Shown: piece by piece, positions 46,326-58,938 of the stretch | Numbering within the stretch: position 1 is the stretch's first letter | How the letters are laid out: each line of letters begins with the position of its first letter | Assembly (NCBI GenBank): GCA_008933995.1 | Contig: WARS01001600.1 | Coordinates: 682,001 to 746,000, forward strand | Direction: 5' to 3' | Source of the DNA: Datnioides undecimradiatus | Taxonomy: Eukaryota; Chordata; Actinopteri; Lobotiformes; Datnioididae | Length of the DNA stretch: 64,000 bases | Position numbers and translations under genes: made by a program | Notes under the pieces: generated by a model | The model's database searches: none | What the model saw: the letters and a program-made list of their open reading frames with translations, nothing else | Told to the model about the DNA's origin: nothing

Positions 46326-49300
46326 CTGAAGGAAAGAGACGGAGGGTTAGAGAAAGATGGAGGGATTGACCTGTGGATGGTGGCGAGGGGCCGTTGGAAA
46401 GGGTTAAACAGGAAAGAGGAGAAAAGAAGACGAAAAGAAAGGTCATGGAGCACCGGAGGACGGGAAGAAAGTGAGAAGAGCAGCAGGGCCAGGAGAGGCG
46501 CGAGGGCGAGAAAAGAGGGTGAGAACCAGTGAAAGAGAGAGAGGTGAGGAGGTTAGTGCTGCTCAGCTGGTGGAGGGAGAGGAGAGAGCGAGGGAGGAGG
46601 AAATGAGCACTGACCGCTTCTCTCTGAAGACGGCTTTTTGCCGTTGCGGGCCTTTAATGCGAACTGAACGGTTGTGGATTTTTGCCAATTTGTCTGCTGA
46701 CCCCTGTTAAAATGAGCTCCCCGCGCCGCAGCCGAGGCTCGCCCAAACTCTCTCACCTTTTAAACACGATTAACGTCAAACTGCGAGGGAGCAGAGAGAG
46801 GGGGGGGCGGGACAGGAAGCAAGCGAGCGAGCTGCAGCCTGTCTGCACGGCGACTGACGGAGCACGCCTGACAGTGACGGGATGCACGTGATGCAGATCA
46901 ATCGCTCTAATTACAGAGAAACTGATATTGCCTCATTATCTGCAGTGGTATGCACAGTGTGTGATTGTTATTCAGTGGTTGCCAGCCTTTATAGCTCGTG
47001 ACCTTTCATCATCAGTGGGTGAAAGTAACTGCATATCACATCAGTCTGATAATACTTGTGTAACATTGTACACTGTTGCATTTAAAGGATCACATGATCA
47101 GACGAGGTGAAAATAAACAGCGTGTCGCATGAAAAAAGGCAAAAATCCAGAAATCAAAAGCTCTGAAACACAAATGTTTGTCTCCCCTGCCCTCTCTCCC
47201 CGTTAATATGAATGATTGCATAGAGTAAATCATTATTGATCATAAACCCAGAGCAAAGCAGCAAAGCTACACATTAGAGAATCTGGATCAATGACTAACA
47301 ACTGATTGATCACAGTGTTGGTTGAATTACTTAGTGGCTAATTAAAGGACTGTTCATCAACATGTAGCAGTTCCTCGTGTATTTCTATAATTAGCATCCG
47401 TTGCATTGACTGTACATGTTCACATATGCTCTGTTAGTTCACGCTCACACCCTCAGACGTGTTAAACATGCTAATTTATACGCTCGCGCACACACACACA
47501 CACACCTTCTGGGCGTGGATGACGACATGGTGGTTGTAGGCCATCACCACTACGTCATGCGGCTCAAACTGGCTGACGTCAGCCGACATGCAGTAGCTGT
47601 CTCCCAGGCATCGCACCCCGCCACCTGTGCTGCTCTGGCGCCCCGTCACGGCGCCGCCTGCAGGGGCTGCAGAGAAACAACACAGGGTGAGCTCAGAGCA
47701 GCAGGAAGATGACTGGCTGCACATTGAAACTCATACACACAGAAATATATGTAAATATAAATTGTTATAGATGTAATTTAAAGCTATTTTATTAAATATT
47801 TTAAAAACATAAGTCTAGCTCTCTCAACATATTGGCTGAAAAATAAAAAATGAACATGAACGACATGAGTTATTGGAGAATTTGGGGTAAAATGCTGCCA
47901 TAAAGCTGTCAATGACATTTTATATTAACAGTTTTCTTGAATAAATTCACAAATGATTGGCTCCTTTATCCATTTTACACAATTTATTCACAAACCTATG
48001 AATTTCAGTGTCTCATATATTCATTTCATATAATTATTGATCCCTTTGGTTGATTCCAGCGAGCGTTTCTATGTTTTGTGCTCAGACGAGAACATGCAGG
48101 CCATTAAAAGCCACGGGAGGCTGACGCTCCTGTCAGGACTGTAAATGTGGTTTTACTGTCAGGCTGCGAAGGGACTCAGAGAGCACATCAAACACTCGCT
48201 GAGCTCCTTTTTTTTTTATTTGATTTGACGTCTGATTACTGAAATTTTCAGAATGGGTCAACGACATCAAATTTAAAGTCCAGTTATTGATTATGCTTTC
48301 GTTGGCCTGTAGTGTCACACCAGTAATAAACTTTTTTTTATTTATTGTCTGTGCCAGCAGAGCACCTCAGTCTGCCTGTGTTTTATATTAGCACTTTGCT
48401 TTTTCTGTACTTTTTCACCTCGACGTTACTTCTTTATGTGGCCCAGTAGACGACGTCTGCAGCCGTGCAGACTCTTTCTCTCACAGAGCAGGGGAGCTCT
48501 GACGATTCTGGCTCATTGCTCCTGAGCTGCAGGTCTTTCTCTGCTCTGTGGTATTTTTCTTTCTATCGACCCACCGCTGCTGGTGGAGAAAAGGAGTGAA
48601 AAAGGTTGTGCACTCTGCCTCAGACCAATGCTGCTGAGGTTTCCCATGAGCAAGGCGCTAAAGCCACAGGCTCAGTTAGCCTTTCTAATGTAGCTGTTAA
48701 CAATAAAATAGCACAATAACCTTTGCTCACTAATTCCTCTCTGGTATCTGACCATCACTGTCGGACTGTTCAGTGAGGTGTGAGGGTGGAAAGTGTGTTT
48801 GTCTGCAAGCTGAAAACGTTAGCGTGTCCGGTTCACTAGCTCACTAGCTACAGCTGTTATTCTGCACAGGCTCTGTCTGGCAATATGGCAGCCCGGTGGG
48901 TCGCAAAGCAAAGGCCACCAGCAGACAAGTTAACACCAGAGCCTGACCGGTGTGTTTCATTTGAGACCGGTACTGATTTTAAAGGAGAGCTGGATAACAT
49001 CTTTAACACGTTAAATCATTTAGCATGTGCTATTCTACACATGAGAAAATGAAGACTAAATAGTTTGTAACGTGTCCGTTCAGAGCATGACGGTTTATAT
49101 TTGTAATTTTCACTTTTATTCTGGTTTATAGTTTTTACCAGTAGTGGTAAATGGCTGGTACTTTTAACGTCAGCTGCTGTGACTTCATGGCTGACGCTGC
49201 TGAGAGCTGCCTCTCGTCTCTCATTCTGCATTTTAAGCTGCCGTGCACTGTGAGGGATAGATTCTATAATAGCTCTAATATAGTGCAGCTAGTATTTTGT

Positions 49301-49808
49301 CCTGAATATATAGCAAATCGATGCATATTAGGAACAAATACAACTACACCGGTTTGTCTCCATTGGGTGATATCGGCTGATAAAATCGCCTCCAGTGAAA
49401 ACATTTACGATTCAAAAATAAGGTTTCTGGCACTGGGGATGTGCATTCATCCAACAGTATCATTGCAGATTGCATTTGCAGTGCTGTAGCATAAAGCTTG
49501 ACAGGCAGAGCGACAGTAACAAATGGGGATGCGGCTAAGTAAGATGAGTCAATTCCCTTACCAGTGAGTCCATATGAGGATCTGCTGTGCCTGCTGAAAG
49601 GGGCCAGACAGCTGGGTCCCCCGGGGCCCTCTTCTCCAAACAGGCCGGAATGATCGGCAGAGTCGAGGAACGGCTCAAAAAGTGGATCCAGAGCATCGGG
49701 CGCTCCGCCCAGCGAGCCGTCTGACCGGTAGGAGCTGGAGGTGCTGTAACGCGACGATGAGCGGTAGGATGAGGAGGATCTGCGGCTGGAAGATGTTAGT
49801 GATGCCAT
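46131..49808 (-). CDS. Small heat-shock protein, HSPB7-like (candidate hspb12), complete 3-exon gene
   Basis: Small heat-shock proteins are ATP-independent chaperones; HSPB7 acts mainly in heart and skeletal muscle. Exons on the minus strand are 49562-49808, 47506-47666 and 46131-46325, giving 200 residues. The start at 49808 (MASLTSSS) was chosen over an in-frame Met 16 codons upstream because HSPB7 proteins begin with a short Met-Ser/Thr-rich head. Residues 4-30 are a Ser/Arg/Tyr-rich run. The alpha-crystallin domain is at about 100-180: DSYCMSADVSQFEPHDVVV, NHHVVIHAQK, then DTFTHKSLFPEDMDPLSVSG and PDGTLVVSVRR, which align with HSPB7 DAYEFAVDVRDFSPEDI, NTFAHKCQLPEDVDP and DGSLTIRARR. The tail has no I-x-I motif. 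The three-exon layout also fits HSPB7. Human HSPB7 is 170 residues, so this copy is longer. Sure of the family, less sure of the exact orthologue. Confidence 0.9.
46326..49561 (-). other. Introns of the HSPB7-like gene
   Basis: Intron 2 (46326-47505) is strongly purine-rich on the plus strand at about 46330-46610, hence pyrimidine-rich in the transcript. Intron 1 (47667-49561) is AT-rich and shows no further exon. Confidence 0.75.
47506..47666 (-). CDS. HSPB7-like exon 2 (first half of alpha-crystallin domain)
   Basis: It begins after acceptor CTCTGCAG and encodes APAGGAVTGRQSSTGGG, then RCLGDSYCMSADVSQFEP and HDVVVMAYNHHVVIHAQK. The donor GTGTGT is the first unit of a (GT)n microsatellite (47484-47505). 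A second CAG nine bases further in would give a form three residues shorter. Confidence 0.9.
49562..49808 (-). CDS. HSPB7-like exon 1 (Ser-rich head)
   Basis: It encodes 82 residues plus one base: MASLTSSSRRSSSSYRSS, more Ser/Tyr/Arg repeats, then DALDPLFEPFLDSADHSG and CLAPFSRHSRSSYGLT. The donor is GTAAGG in phase 1. The head is low-complexity with many possible phosphorylation sites. Confidence 0.88.
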
Positions 49809-49981
49809 AGCAGAGGATATGCAGTAGCCTCTCACACTTAGAAAACACACTGTCAAAACACCCCGGCCTCAAAAACCACAGATCTGATTTCTGCTCCTAC
49901 TAAAATGCAAAATACGGTCAAAGTACTGTGCCACAAAACGTTAATAAACTCCCACTCATTGTCCAGGGGTCTTTGTTGGGG

Positions 49982-50055
49982 TTTTTATAAAGCTCTGGTG
50001 CATTGTGGGTAAGTAGAGCACAGCTCTGTAGCACTCTTCCTTTAGCCATAAATGG
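49982..50055 (-). promoter_or_regulatory. Candidate muscle-type promoter of HSPB7-like gene (CArG + TATA)
   Basis: Read on the minus strand, a perfect CArG box CCATTTATGG (50055-50046) precedes a TATAAAAA box (49989-49982) by about 56 bp. The TATA box lies about 175 bp upstream of the start codon, which predicts a leader of about 150 nt. CArG boxes bind SRF, a regulator of heart and muscle genes. No clear heat-shock element (GAA/TTC triplets) was seen within 500 bp. The call is from motif spacing only. Confidence 0.5.
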
Positions 50056-51564
50056 CAGTCCTCCAACCGCTGGTGCCAAGAATGTAACGGACGCATTGAT
50101 AAGGAGTGGAGACCCCTTCTTATTGACACACACACTCACACACACAGCAGAGATAAGGCTGGAGCTCTTTGAGGTGCGTGCAGCATGTGGTCAGAAATAG
50201 AAGAGCGCTGAGTGGTCAGGTCGTCCGTTGGACTCACGAGCGCACAATGCAAACCCTTTATCAATAATGCAAGAGAAAATTGGCCATTTGAGTTCTGCCT
50301 ACCTGCTAATGGAATAACAGACACACTTTAAAGTTCAAGTCTGAAATGGAGAGGGCTCCCGGGGAGAACAGGCTCAAGGCCAAAATCACAAAACGTGCAA
50401 AATGGTTTTTAGTTGGACAAAAGCCAAAGTATACACACATCTCCAGTTGACCTTTACGCCCCCGCTTTAAAAGCTTTAATTGAAGTGACATTTGCCTATT
50501 GACAACATACTGTAGCTGTCCTCAGTGACGCATGTCGGCGCTGACATTCAGCGCTGCCGCAGTTACAGTTCTATGTGTATGTGTATGTGCGTGTTGTTCG
50601 CTGTGAAAAATGACATTCGGCAGCACGTCGCGGCGCCCTTCCGGATGAAGTAGCCTCAGTCGCTTCATGTGTGAGCTGTAAAGCTGAAACAATCCAGTTA
50701 ATACAAGCAGCATACATCAACATGACAGTCCCAATTTGTGCGTTCAGGTGAAACACTTGTATCCGTCCTTGTCTAAAGTATTATGCATTAATAAATCTTC
50801 CACAGCATATTTTTTTAAAAAAGGCAAAACACAGTCAAAAGTCTCCGTGTTGCACAGAATGACCTGTAACAAGTGAAGGATAATAGAAAACGCTAAAAAA
50901 GACTCAGCTGTCGCCTTCAGCTCCTCGCAGTCAGCAGGTCATCTAGTCAGCTCTAACAGCAGAGGTCCATTGTCTCCACTGGTAACAGTTTTAGTCTCTG
51001 GGTGACACACTGTGGTCTCCAGAGCCTTGAACGCAGCATCTCTCCTAAACTCTTAACAGACTGCGTATCTTAGATGCACGGCGCACTGTGGCTGAATTCA
51101 GAAGAGAGGGAATGATGAAACGATGTTAATGAGGTAAAAGCAGGGAAGCCGCAGAACAGCTGAGGGGAGAAAAAGAACATCAAAGAAACTCAATTTAGCA
51201 GTTTTGAACATGAGTTAATCATTGTCAAATCAACCGTGATCCTCGGAAATCGCCTTTGAAGACCACGGCCGAGACCAGCCGCTGCTGTGTCTTCCATCGA
51301 TGTTTATTTAATGCTACGTCAGGGTGTTGCAACTGGGGGAAATTCTGGAAATGTAGCTGTTTGCCCTGGAAAAACGTTTCCTGATTAATGCATAAATCCA
51401 GCAGGGTTCCTTTTACATTGAATGTCTCGACATGATCTAAAACGCAGGGACGTCAGTCTGTCAGTCAGCTGGTCCGCAACGTCGGTCCAGACTGAAAGAG
51501 CTTAACAAATGCTTGATGCATTGCTTTGAACGTTCAAATACCAAATCAAATACCTTCAAAACTA

Positions 51565-51633
51565 GTGACATTCCCGTCATCCTCAGCGGTGTCAAGTACT
51601 AATTAGCATCTGTTAGCATGCTCACAATGTTGG
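51565..51633 (+). repeat. Dispersed repeat fragment
   Basis: It reads GTGACATTCCCGTCATCCTC and then TAATTAGCATCTGTTAGCAT, the inner part of the same family as 27866-28125 and 16948-17022. Confidence 0.5.
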
Positions 51634-53285
51634 TAGAATGTGATAGACTGGAAAACCCATCCCAACTTGGAAGTGTTCATGCATTATCCCACCACTGTTG
51701 CATGATTTAAATTATACTTAGAGATGTCTTCAGTAATGTGTGCATTACACCTTTCCACTGTGATCAGATTGCCTCCAGAACATCACAGCGCGTCAGATTC
51801 CCAGGAAATCAGAGTTACAGCTGCTGGATACTGTTCAGCCTCAACTGTTAGCATGCCTTTAGCAGTACAGTAGCTTGTTTCCTAACCTATTTGTAGGCTA
51901 GTGTTGTTTTAGCAATGTTTGCATTTATTTAGAATAGATATACTAATATTTCAAAAGTAGTGCTTGAAAGGTTCAGTGCACAGCTACAGGTGTGAAAGTT
52001 TCAGAAATGAAACTTCAGACATTAGGATTTATTTAAGTCTTGACCCAGATTCTGCTGGTTGTGTTCACTTCACAGCCTGCGCGGCAGCCACTCACGCCGG
52101 AGCCTCCGCTCTGCGACAGAGATCTGATCTTTTCATGGCTGCCTGAACTGGGAGGACCAGTTTCCACAGACATGACAAGATGAGATTTGTACCACAGAGA
52201 AAAGACGAATCTTTTCTGCGTGGGATCTGATTTCATTTACCTTTTCAGGCTGACATTAATGACATAAACCTGTTTTTATAGACATGACTTACACAACAGT
52301 AAATTATTCAGGTTGTCTTAGAAACCCATTTTCTGCAAAATTGGATGAAGCATTGAGGGAAATCTTAGACTTTGTGCTAATTTCCTGACATCTGTATTAT
52401 TGTTCTGGCAAAGAGCTTCTGCCTGTTTAGGGGTGTAATTGATGCATTACGTTATATTATGATAAATGCAGCGTCTGACTCAGTCTGCTTCTCCTTTGTC
52501 TCACAGGGAGTCTGCTGCTCTGTCTATCAGGTAACCCAGGTGACAAGAGATGATCAGAGGTAGAGACGACCTGCAGGGTGGAGAGAAAATCAAAGAGAGA
52601 CTGAGTGAGAGGGTAAATACGAGCACCACAGATCTTCTTCTTATCGGAAATTAGGTGGAAATCTGAAGGCAGCATGACAACATGACGCAGATGTTGCTTC
52701 TTACAACGACGGGACTTTGATCTTCTGATGATGGCTCGTTTGCAGAAGACCTGAGATCCCTTGACAACTTACCTAACCACCTTTCCCTTTAGTGTCAGTC
52801 ATAAACTCCACGGTCCTCGTGGAAGGCATCATCGGTATGACCTGGTGGAGCATCTGTGTGGCTTTCCTCAACAGTCTCCAGTCTCCAGGGTCAAAGAGCA
52901 GGTCCTGACACAGCAGCAAAGCTGGCTGCACGTTGGAGAATAACGCAACATCCCGGTTACATCTGACTCCAGGGTCATGTGCTGCAGGTGTATCGGCCTG
53001 ACTGAGACCTTCCTGCCCCTGAAGACATTACGCTGATCTCTTCAAGCTCTGAACATGAGGCTCTTCTGGACTGCCAGTCATATTTATAATCCCTACAGAG
53101 CATCCACTTTAGCTTCAAACAGTAAAATTACTAGAAGACAGAGAAATTGGGGTGAGTAGTAGTAAGACTTCCCTCCAAATTTGACCCCACTGGTGTTTGT
53201 TCAAACCTCTAACAGACATGACTTTAGCGCCTGAGAGCACTCGGCAGCTCAGTTTAAAGCTAAGGTTAGGTGAGAAGGTGCTGAA

Positions 53286-53350
53286 GCTAATTAGCCTAGC
53301 TTAGCATAAAGACAGGAAGCAGCCCAAAGTTGCAAAATGTGTCTGCAAAA
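53286..53350 (-). repeat. Dispersed repeat fragment ('ttagcataaagacaggaag')
   Basis: CCTAGCTTAGCATAAAGAC followed by AGGAAGCAG is the inverted form of the 4336-4395 family. Confidence 0.5.
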
Positions 53351-54157
53351 AGTTTAATATTCAACGTGAAGTGTCTCCTTTAATGTCAGTGTTCATCATT
53401 TAACTGTTGACAGGTGGCAAGTAAGCAAAACGTTGCTCTATGTCCAGTTTAACCACATCTTGTATAGTGGCATGGAAGATTAGAAAATGCTAATATGAGT
53501 CATGAAATAGTTGCTGTTTCCTGTCGGACTACCATCTCACCTCAGTAGCACACCTAACATACTGAGCTATATGTTCTTAAAACTGACTCTGCCACCAAAT
53601 CTTGGAAAGACTTGATACTTGGAGATGCATTCAAAGTGCTGGCAGGAAGTAGATAATCCAAAAAACACAGAGCGTCGGGCAAAAAAGCCTAGCAGGACTC
53701 AAAAAGGTGATATTTCTCCTGTTTACCTTGTGATCGTCGTAACGAGATGCATTTCTACAGTTGTAAAGTCTCGTCTCTGAGTATCACAAACTGTTGCAGT
53801 GATTCAGTGTCTGATAGTTCTGCCTTTGCAGTAATCTGTTACTCCAGCTGGACTTCCTGAAGCCCTGTTACCCTCAGCAACACTCACCAACGCAGACGCC
53901 CGTGCTGCAGACTCCCTGCTGGCTCACTTTCCAAACAGAAGCGAGATACAGTCTTTAAGTTATAGTGTTTTTATATTTCAGTTTAGACCTGCTCGACCCC
54001 ACCAGACACCAGGAACTAGGCTAGACTTTCCTCTGCTCACTCTCAGACACTCTCATTGTTTTGTTTCCTATGGAGAACTCTTATCAACAAACACTTTATT
54101 TACTCTCCTACAAACCAGACCTGCCTGCTCAGTCCAGCCTTTCAAAGCCCCGATGAT

Positions 54158-54159
<2 letters not shown>

Positions 54160-54198
<39 letters not shown>
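54160..54198 (+). repeat. (AC)n microsatellite
   Basis: Pure AC run of about 39 bp in the intergenic region. Confidence 0.95.
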
Positions 54199-54199
<1 letters not shown>

Positions 54200-54797
54200 A
54201 GCGTTTGTTCAAAATCCATCACATCCTGCTCTGATAGTTCCCTCCCCTCCCTCTCCCGACCCGCCAAATGGATTACCGAGCTCCCCGGGGGCCGATGATG
54301 TCATGGAAAAATGAAATACCTACTGCTGTAGGATCAGTGCGACTGCTGCTTCCCCGACTGCTGTCCTTTGCTCTTTGGTAATAACTTCATAATGATGATG
54401 TCGTCATGTCAGCGGGCTAATTGCAGCAGGTTTTATGAATGTGACCGTCCGGTAGTAAATGGTGTTGAAAGAGGTGAACGCAGTTCATTATTTGATCGTA
54501 ACCATAACGCGCTGCACGGAAACCAGCGGGATTCATGGAGCTCTCAGCACTTCTCCTCCAGGCTACCTTTAACCCTTCATATAACAGAAAAATAACCACA
54601 TCACACCAGATTTGTGTTTTTTGCAAAGAACAATAACAATATTTTATTAACTGGAAATAATATCAGATGCAGCAAACAAAGAGTCATTTTCCAAATCCAA
54701 GGTGGCAATAATCAAATAATTACATTCAGCCAAAAGAGGAGGAAAGGTATTCAAAGGAAAAGAGACAGGATTGAGATCTCAGAGGGAGGACAAGGTT

Positions 54798-54799
<2 letters not shown>

Positions 54800-54851
<52 letters not shown>
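54800..54851 (+). repeat. (TG)n microsatellite
   Basis: Pure TG run of about 52 bp, one of the longest in the window. Confidence 0.96.
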
Positions 54852-54854
<3 letters not shown>

Positions 54855-55016
54855 ACGGATGCTGATGGTGATATGCAGCCCACTCAGGATGTGGATGGGA
54901 CAGTACATTCATTTTGGGTCATCTATTTTCCTCCTACCCTGTTAGTGCGTGGTGTCTTTGTCTCTGTTGGGTGAGTTGTATGGCTTTGCTCTCTAAACTC
55001 TCACAAGCCTCTGCTC

Positions 55017-55050
<34 letters not shown>

Positions 55051-57174
55051 TGCCTGGTGTCACTGTGTGCACCCGACCCCCCCGAGGATTGTGGGACGTT
55101 TTAATTAAGACAGAGGAGGCTAATGTGGGTTAAACACAGACCATCTCTCTCTCGCTCTCTCTCTGTGAAGACTACACTCAGTTCCTGCTGCAGCTCCCTC
55201 ACGCTCAGTCTCGGCTGTGTTCGCAGGTTTCGTCCTAATATTCACCACTGGGGGCCTGTGGGGTGGTGAGCGCGCTCCCCGGGCCCTCCAGCTTTGTTCT
55301 AAAATGGTAAGTAGGCTATAGGGTGACGGGGGCGCCACCGCCAACTGAATATTCATGCGCCCTCCTGCCTTGACACTGTCCGACAGATGTTTTGATGTCT
55401 TTTTATAGCGCTGGGTTCTCCCGCCACTATCACACACACACACACACAGAGTCACAGAGAGCGAATCTGGAACTCCTCTCTCTGATAAGTGCCCAATGTC
55501 AACGCTTGCCTGAAGCAACAAACTAAAACACACTGCCCAGAGACACACACTCGCACAAAAAGAAACACGTGTCACTCCGAAGACATCTGTCTGACTCAAG
55601 GACAGCGGGGCGTTCTTCTCTTATTAGGTTACGAAATATTAATCACTGCCGAACAGAGGGGTGAGCGAGAAACACTTCCCTTCATCATCCATCGCTTTCC
55701 GCAAACCGCCAGGAGTTTTTCTGGGACAGCTAACCTCAGAAGATGTCACTTAGAAAGAGCTGGTGGCGGTGAGGAGGGGGCGGGGAGAAGGCGCGCACGG
55801 AGTGAAGGGGAAAAAGACACACGGGTGAAAAAAGAAAGACAGACAGGGGAGAGATACGCATCTCCTGTTCGTCAGGCGGTTTCATAATCGCAGGCTAATT
55901 GCCTGTCGGCGAAGGTAGCACTCAGACGTCCTCCTGGTTATGTAATGAGCCCCCTGTGGGGACGGATGGTGGGGGAGAGAGGAGGCAAAGAGGAAAGGAC
56001 AGAGACAAAGGAGTGGTGGGAGGAGAGGAGAGGAGGGTGAGGCGGGAAATGACAGGACAGAGACAGAGGGATGGAGAGGGGAGACATTCATCAGGCTGTC
56101 TGCGTGTGTGTCAGCAGGAATTCTTCTATTTCTATTCTTCTGAGGACAGAATGTTCTCACAAGGACAGAAAGACGTGGAAATCCACCAAAGTGCCGTTTC
56201 TTGGATGCGGGGTTGGGATCAGATTTAGGATGAGGTTAGGGGTAAAGGTGAGGCTGGATGAATGACGCAGTCATGGTCCTCAGAAGTATAACAATGTGCA
56301 ACGCTCTGTGTGTGAGAGAGAGAGAACGAGACAGCTGAGTGAATGAAAAACGCATCACACCAAGGTGCCCGTCTTCTCACACACACACACACACACACAC
56401 TGCCCGGAGAGAGGACGGGGACACTCACAGAGACAGACAGAGCAAATGCACTGTGGTGGACAGACTGATGGGTGGGCTGGGGGGGGGGGGGGAGTGAACA
56501 ATGGCGTGTTCTCATCACCGCGCCAGAACAAAAGCACAACCTCGCCTCGCCAGCACCACCCCGGCTTTTAATGTCAACCAAAAGGACAATCGTCCCGCTG
56601 TAACCTCGAGCTACGACGCAACAGTACGCTTTAAAACTGATTTTAGCCGCTTTTTACTTTTCACTTGCTCATTTGGGGATGAGAGAGCAGGGATGTGGCC
56701 TGAGCGTGGAGACGGCGTGGAGGATGTGATGACGGTGACGGTGCGACGCGGGAGGTCAAAGGTGACGAATGAAAGGCACGGCTTCAATGGTTCCCCCTGA
56801 GTTGTCGCTGTCTTTTCCAACTCCTCATGTTTCATGCAGTCGGCTGATTTAGCAACGTCATCCCTTCTGTGTTTCCAAAAGACTTTCCAGATGTTACGCA
56901 CTTTTGATTTTTAAAATCTCCAGCACCAGTAAAAGTTCAACCTCCAACGAGAGCTCAGCTACACCAGACACTGCTTTAAAGGGAATCGCTGCATTGGAGG
57001 GGTTTCGGAATGGATAAACAGTGCAAGCTTAAGGAGCTCGCTGACATCTTACAACACAGCCGCGCACACATTCGCACGAAACGCCAAACACACGGACTCA
57101 CACATTGAGGCTTATCTAAACAGTCAAATGACATTAAAGGAGGATGTGGGGACTGAGTCTGTGCTTTAATTATT

Positions 57175-57180
57175 TGTAGA
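57175..57180 (-). terminator. fam131a: Possible poly(A) signal of fam131a
   Basis: ATTAAA on the minus strand about 1.76 kb after the fam131a stop is the first variant signal seen; no AATAAA was found nearer. The 57600-58300 stretch in between is AT-rich and would be 3' untranslated region. Confidence 0.25.
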
Positions 57181-58938
57181 GAATAACTACGCACACCAGG
57201 CTCGCTCTTGCTCACAAGACACACACAAGAACGCACCGACACAAGCACACAAGCACACACACACACACACACACACGGAGGATGACAGACGAGTGGTGTC
57301 ATGCGCGCGGGCGGGATGCGTCGATGCTCTGGTCCAATGGGAATTTCCTGAGTTGTATGAATGACGGTGCCTCTGGGAGAACCTCAACAGGGCTCCTCAC
57401 AACATCACGGAGACGGGAGTTTCTGCGTGTGTCGCACAAACATGCCGTTCTGCAGACGTCGTAGAAAAGAAGGGACAGTGTGGAATAAAAGGCAAAGCTT
57501 CTCAGGAGTCAGTATGAGGGGAGGGGAAGAAGAGCGGCTTTGAGATTCTGGGGGGACAAAAAGCTCTTCATGAGGATCATGACTTATGGCAATAACAAAC
57601 CGTATCACAGTATCCTCTTTTGAAATAAAAAATAAATTAAAAACTCTTTTGTTCACATTGTATTGTTATGTTTTTCCCATTAAACTATATCACACAGTGA
57701 TAACGAAGAAAAGGAGAAATCTACAGCCACGTTAGCTTCGTGCAAAAAACCACATACACTGGCACGCCGCATAGGCAAAGAGATCAAAGCAAGACAACGC
57801 ATACAAAAATATAGAAAATCTCCGATGCAACTCGTCTCGTCGCAGAAAAAAACTTTTCTGTCTTTCCCTCCCGCGCCTCTTCCTGCCGAACGCCTCTCGC
57901 CGAAGGGTCACTTCAGGAACATTCTGTCAGGGTTTGTTGTCGTCGCCGCTGCTGCTTCTGCTGCTGCTGTGGGATGTTTTGTTTTTTTTTTAAGACCACC
58001 ACAGTTCTGGTGTCTTCCATGCAGGAATCCACAGAACCCCAGAAATATCCAGTAGCTATAGTAGATCATTATGGCAGATGTCCATCATAATGACGTTTGG
58101 AGCAATGTGAACAACGACATGTCTGAGTGATAGAAAACTAGTACAATAAAAGCATATCATTTCTGTCATATAATTTGTGACAAATCTTTTTTTAAACTTT
58201 GTTATTTTAAAATACATACTATGTCCTGTCACTTTGAAGACATTCCAGCATTTGCTCATAATTGGTAGTGACAGGGTTAAATAGTTTGGCATACTCAGCA
58301 AGCCATGCCCGAAAGGATGCTATTTTGTCTCTTGCAAAGGGGGGGGGGGGCATGGGGGTGAGGGCAGGTCCCAGGATGCAGTGTCAGCCCTCCCTCCCGT
58401 GGGAGACACTCGGGGTGGGGTGGGCGGGGGTTATACAGAACAGCTGAGATTACAAACCGTGCTCAAGACCGGGTCAGCCCATCGATTTCAGCACTTGCAA
58501 AACACATGCAAAGATAAGTCAGAGTCATGGACTCAGTCATTCTGTCTGCCTGTTGGTGGCAACGGCTGTTGGAGTCACCTCGCAGGTCAAAGCCGAAAAC
58601 TGTGAGCGTCATACCCACGAGTAAGCCGCCGGACTGCGGTGGCACGTCCAGCGCTCCTGTTTTCACACCGATAGAAAAGATTGTTTGGACGCCTTCAAAG
58701 GAAAAAGAGTGGCTGCATCGAATGGGAACAAAAGCAACCACGAGGTGGGGGGGGGGGGCTGAAATGCTGCAAGTAAGGCAAAGACGGACGCTTCAGTCGA
58801 AAAACGAAACAAAAACATGCGCAGAGGCTCAAACTTTTCAGACGGCAGGGTGGTGCAGGAAGGGGAAGCCGCAAAAGAAAAGAAGAAATCAGTCCAGAAA
58901 CGTCGGAGGGATCAAACACTGAGGGGAGACGAGAGGAG

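Larger units (their letters stand above)
49809..58938. other. Intergenic region between HSPB7-like gene and fam131a
   Basis: It includes the HSPB7-like promoter at the left and the fam131a 3' untranslated region at the right. Between lie dispersed-repeat fragments (51565-51633, 53286-53350) and microsatellites at 54160-54198, 54800-54851, 55020-55048 and 57252-57276. None of the open frames (for example 55120-55599) resembles a known protein. Confidence 0.65.

Noticed and set aside
55120-55599. 159-codon minus-strand frame in the intergenic region
   Set aside because: Contains translated microsatellite and no recognisable domain.
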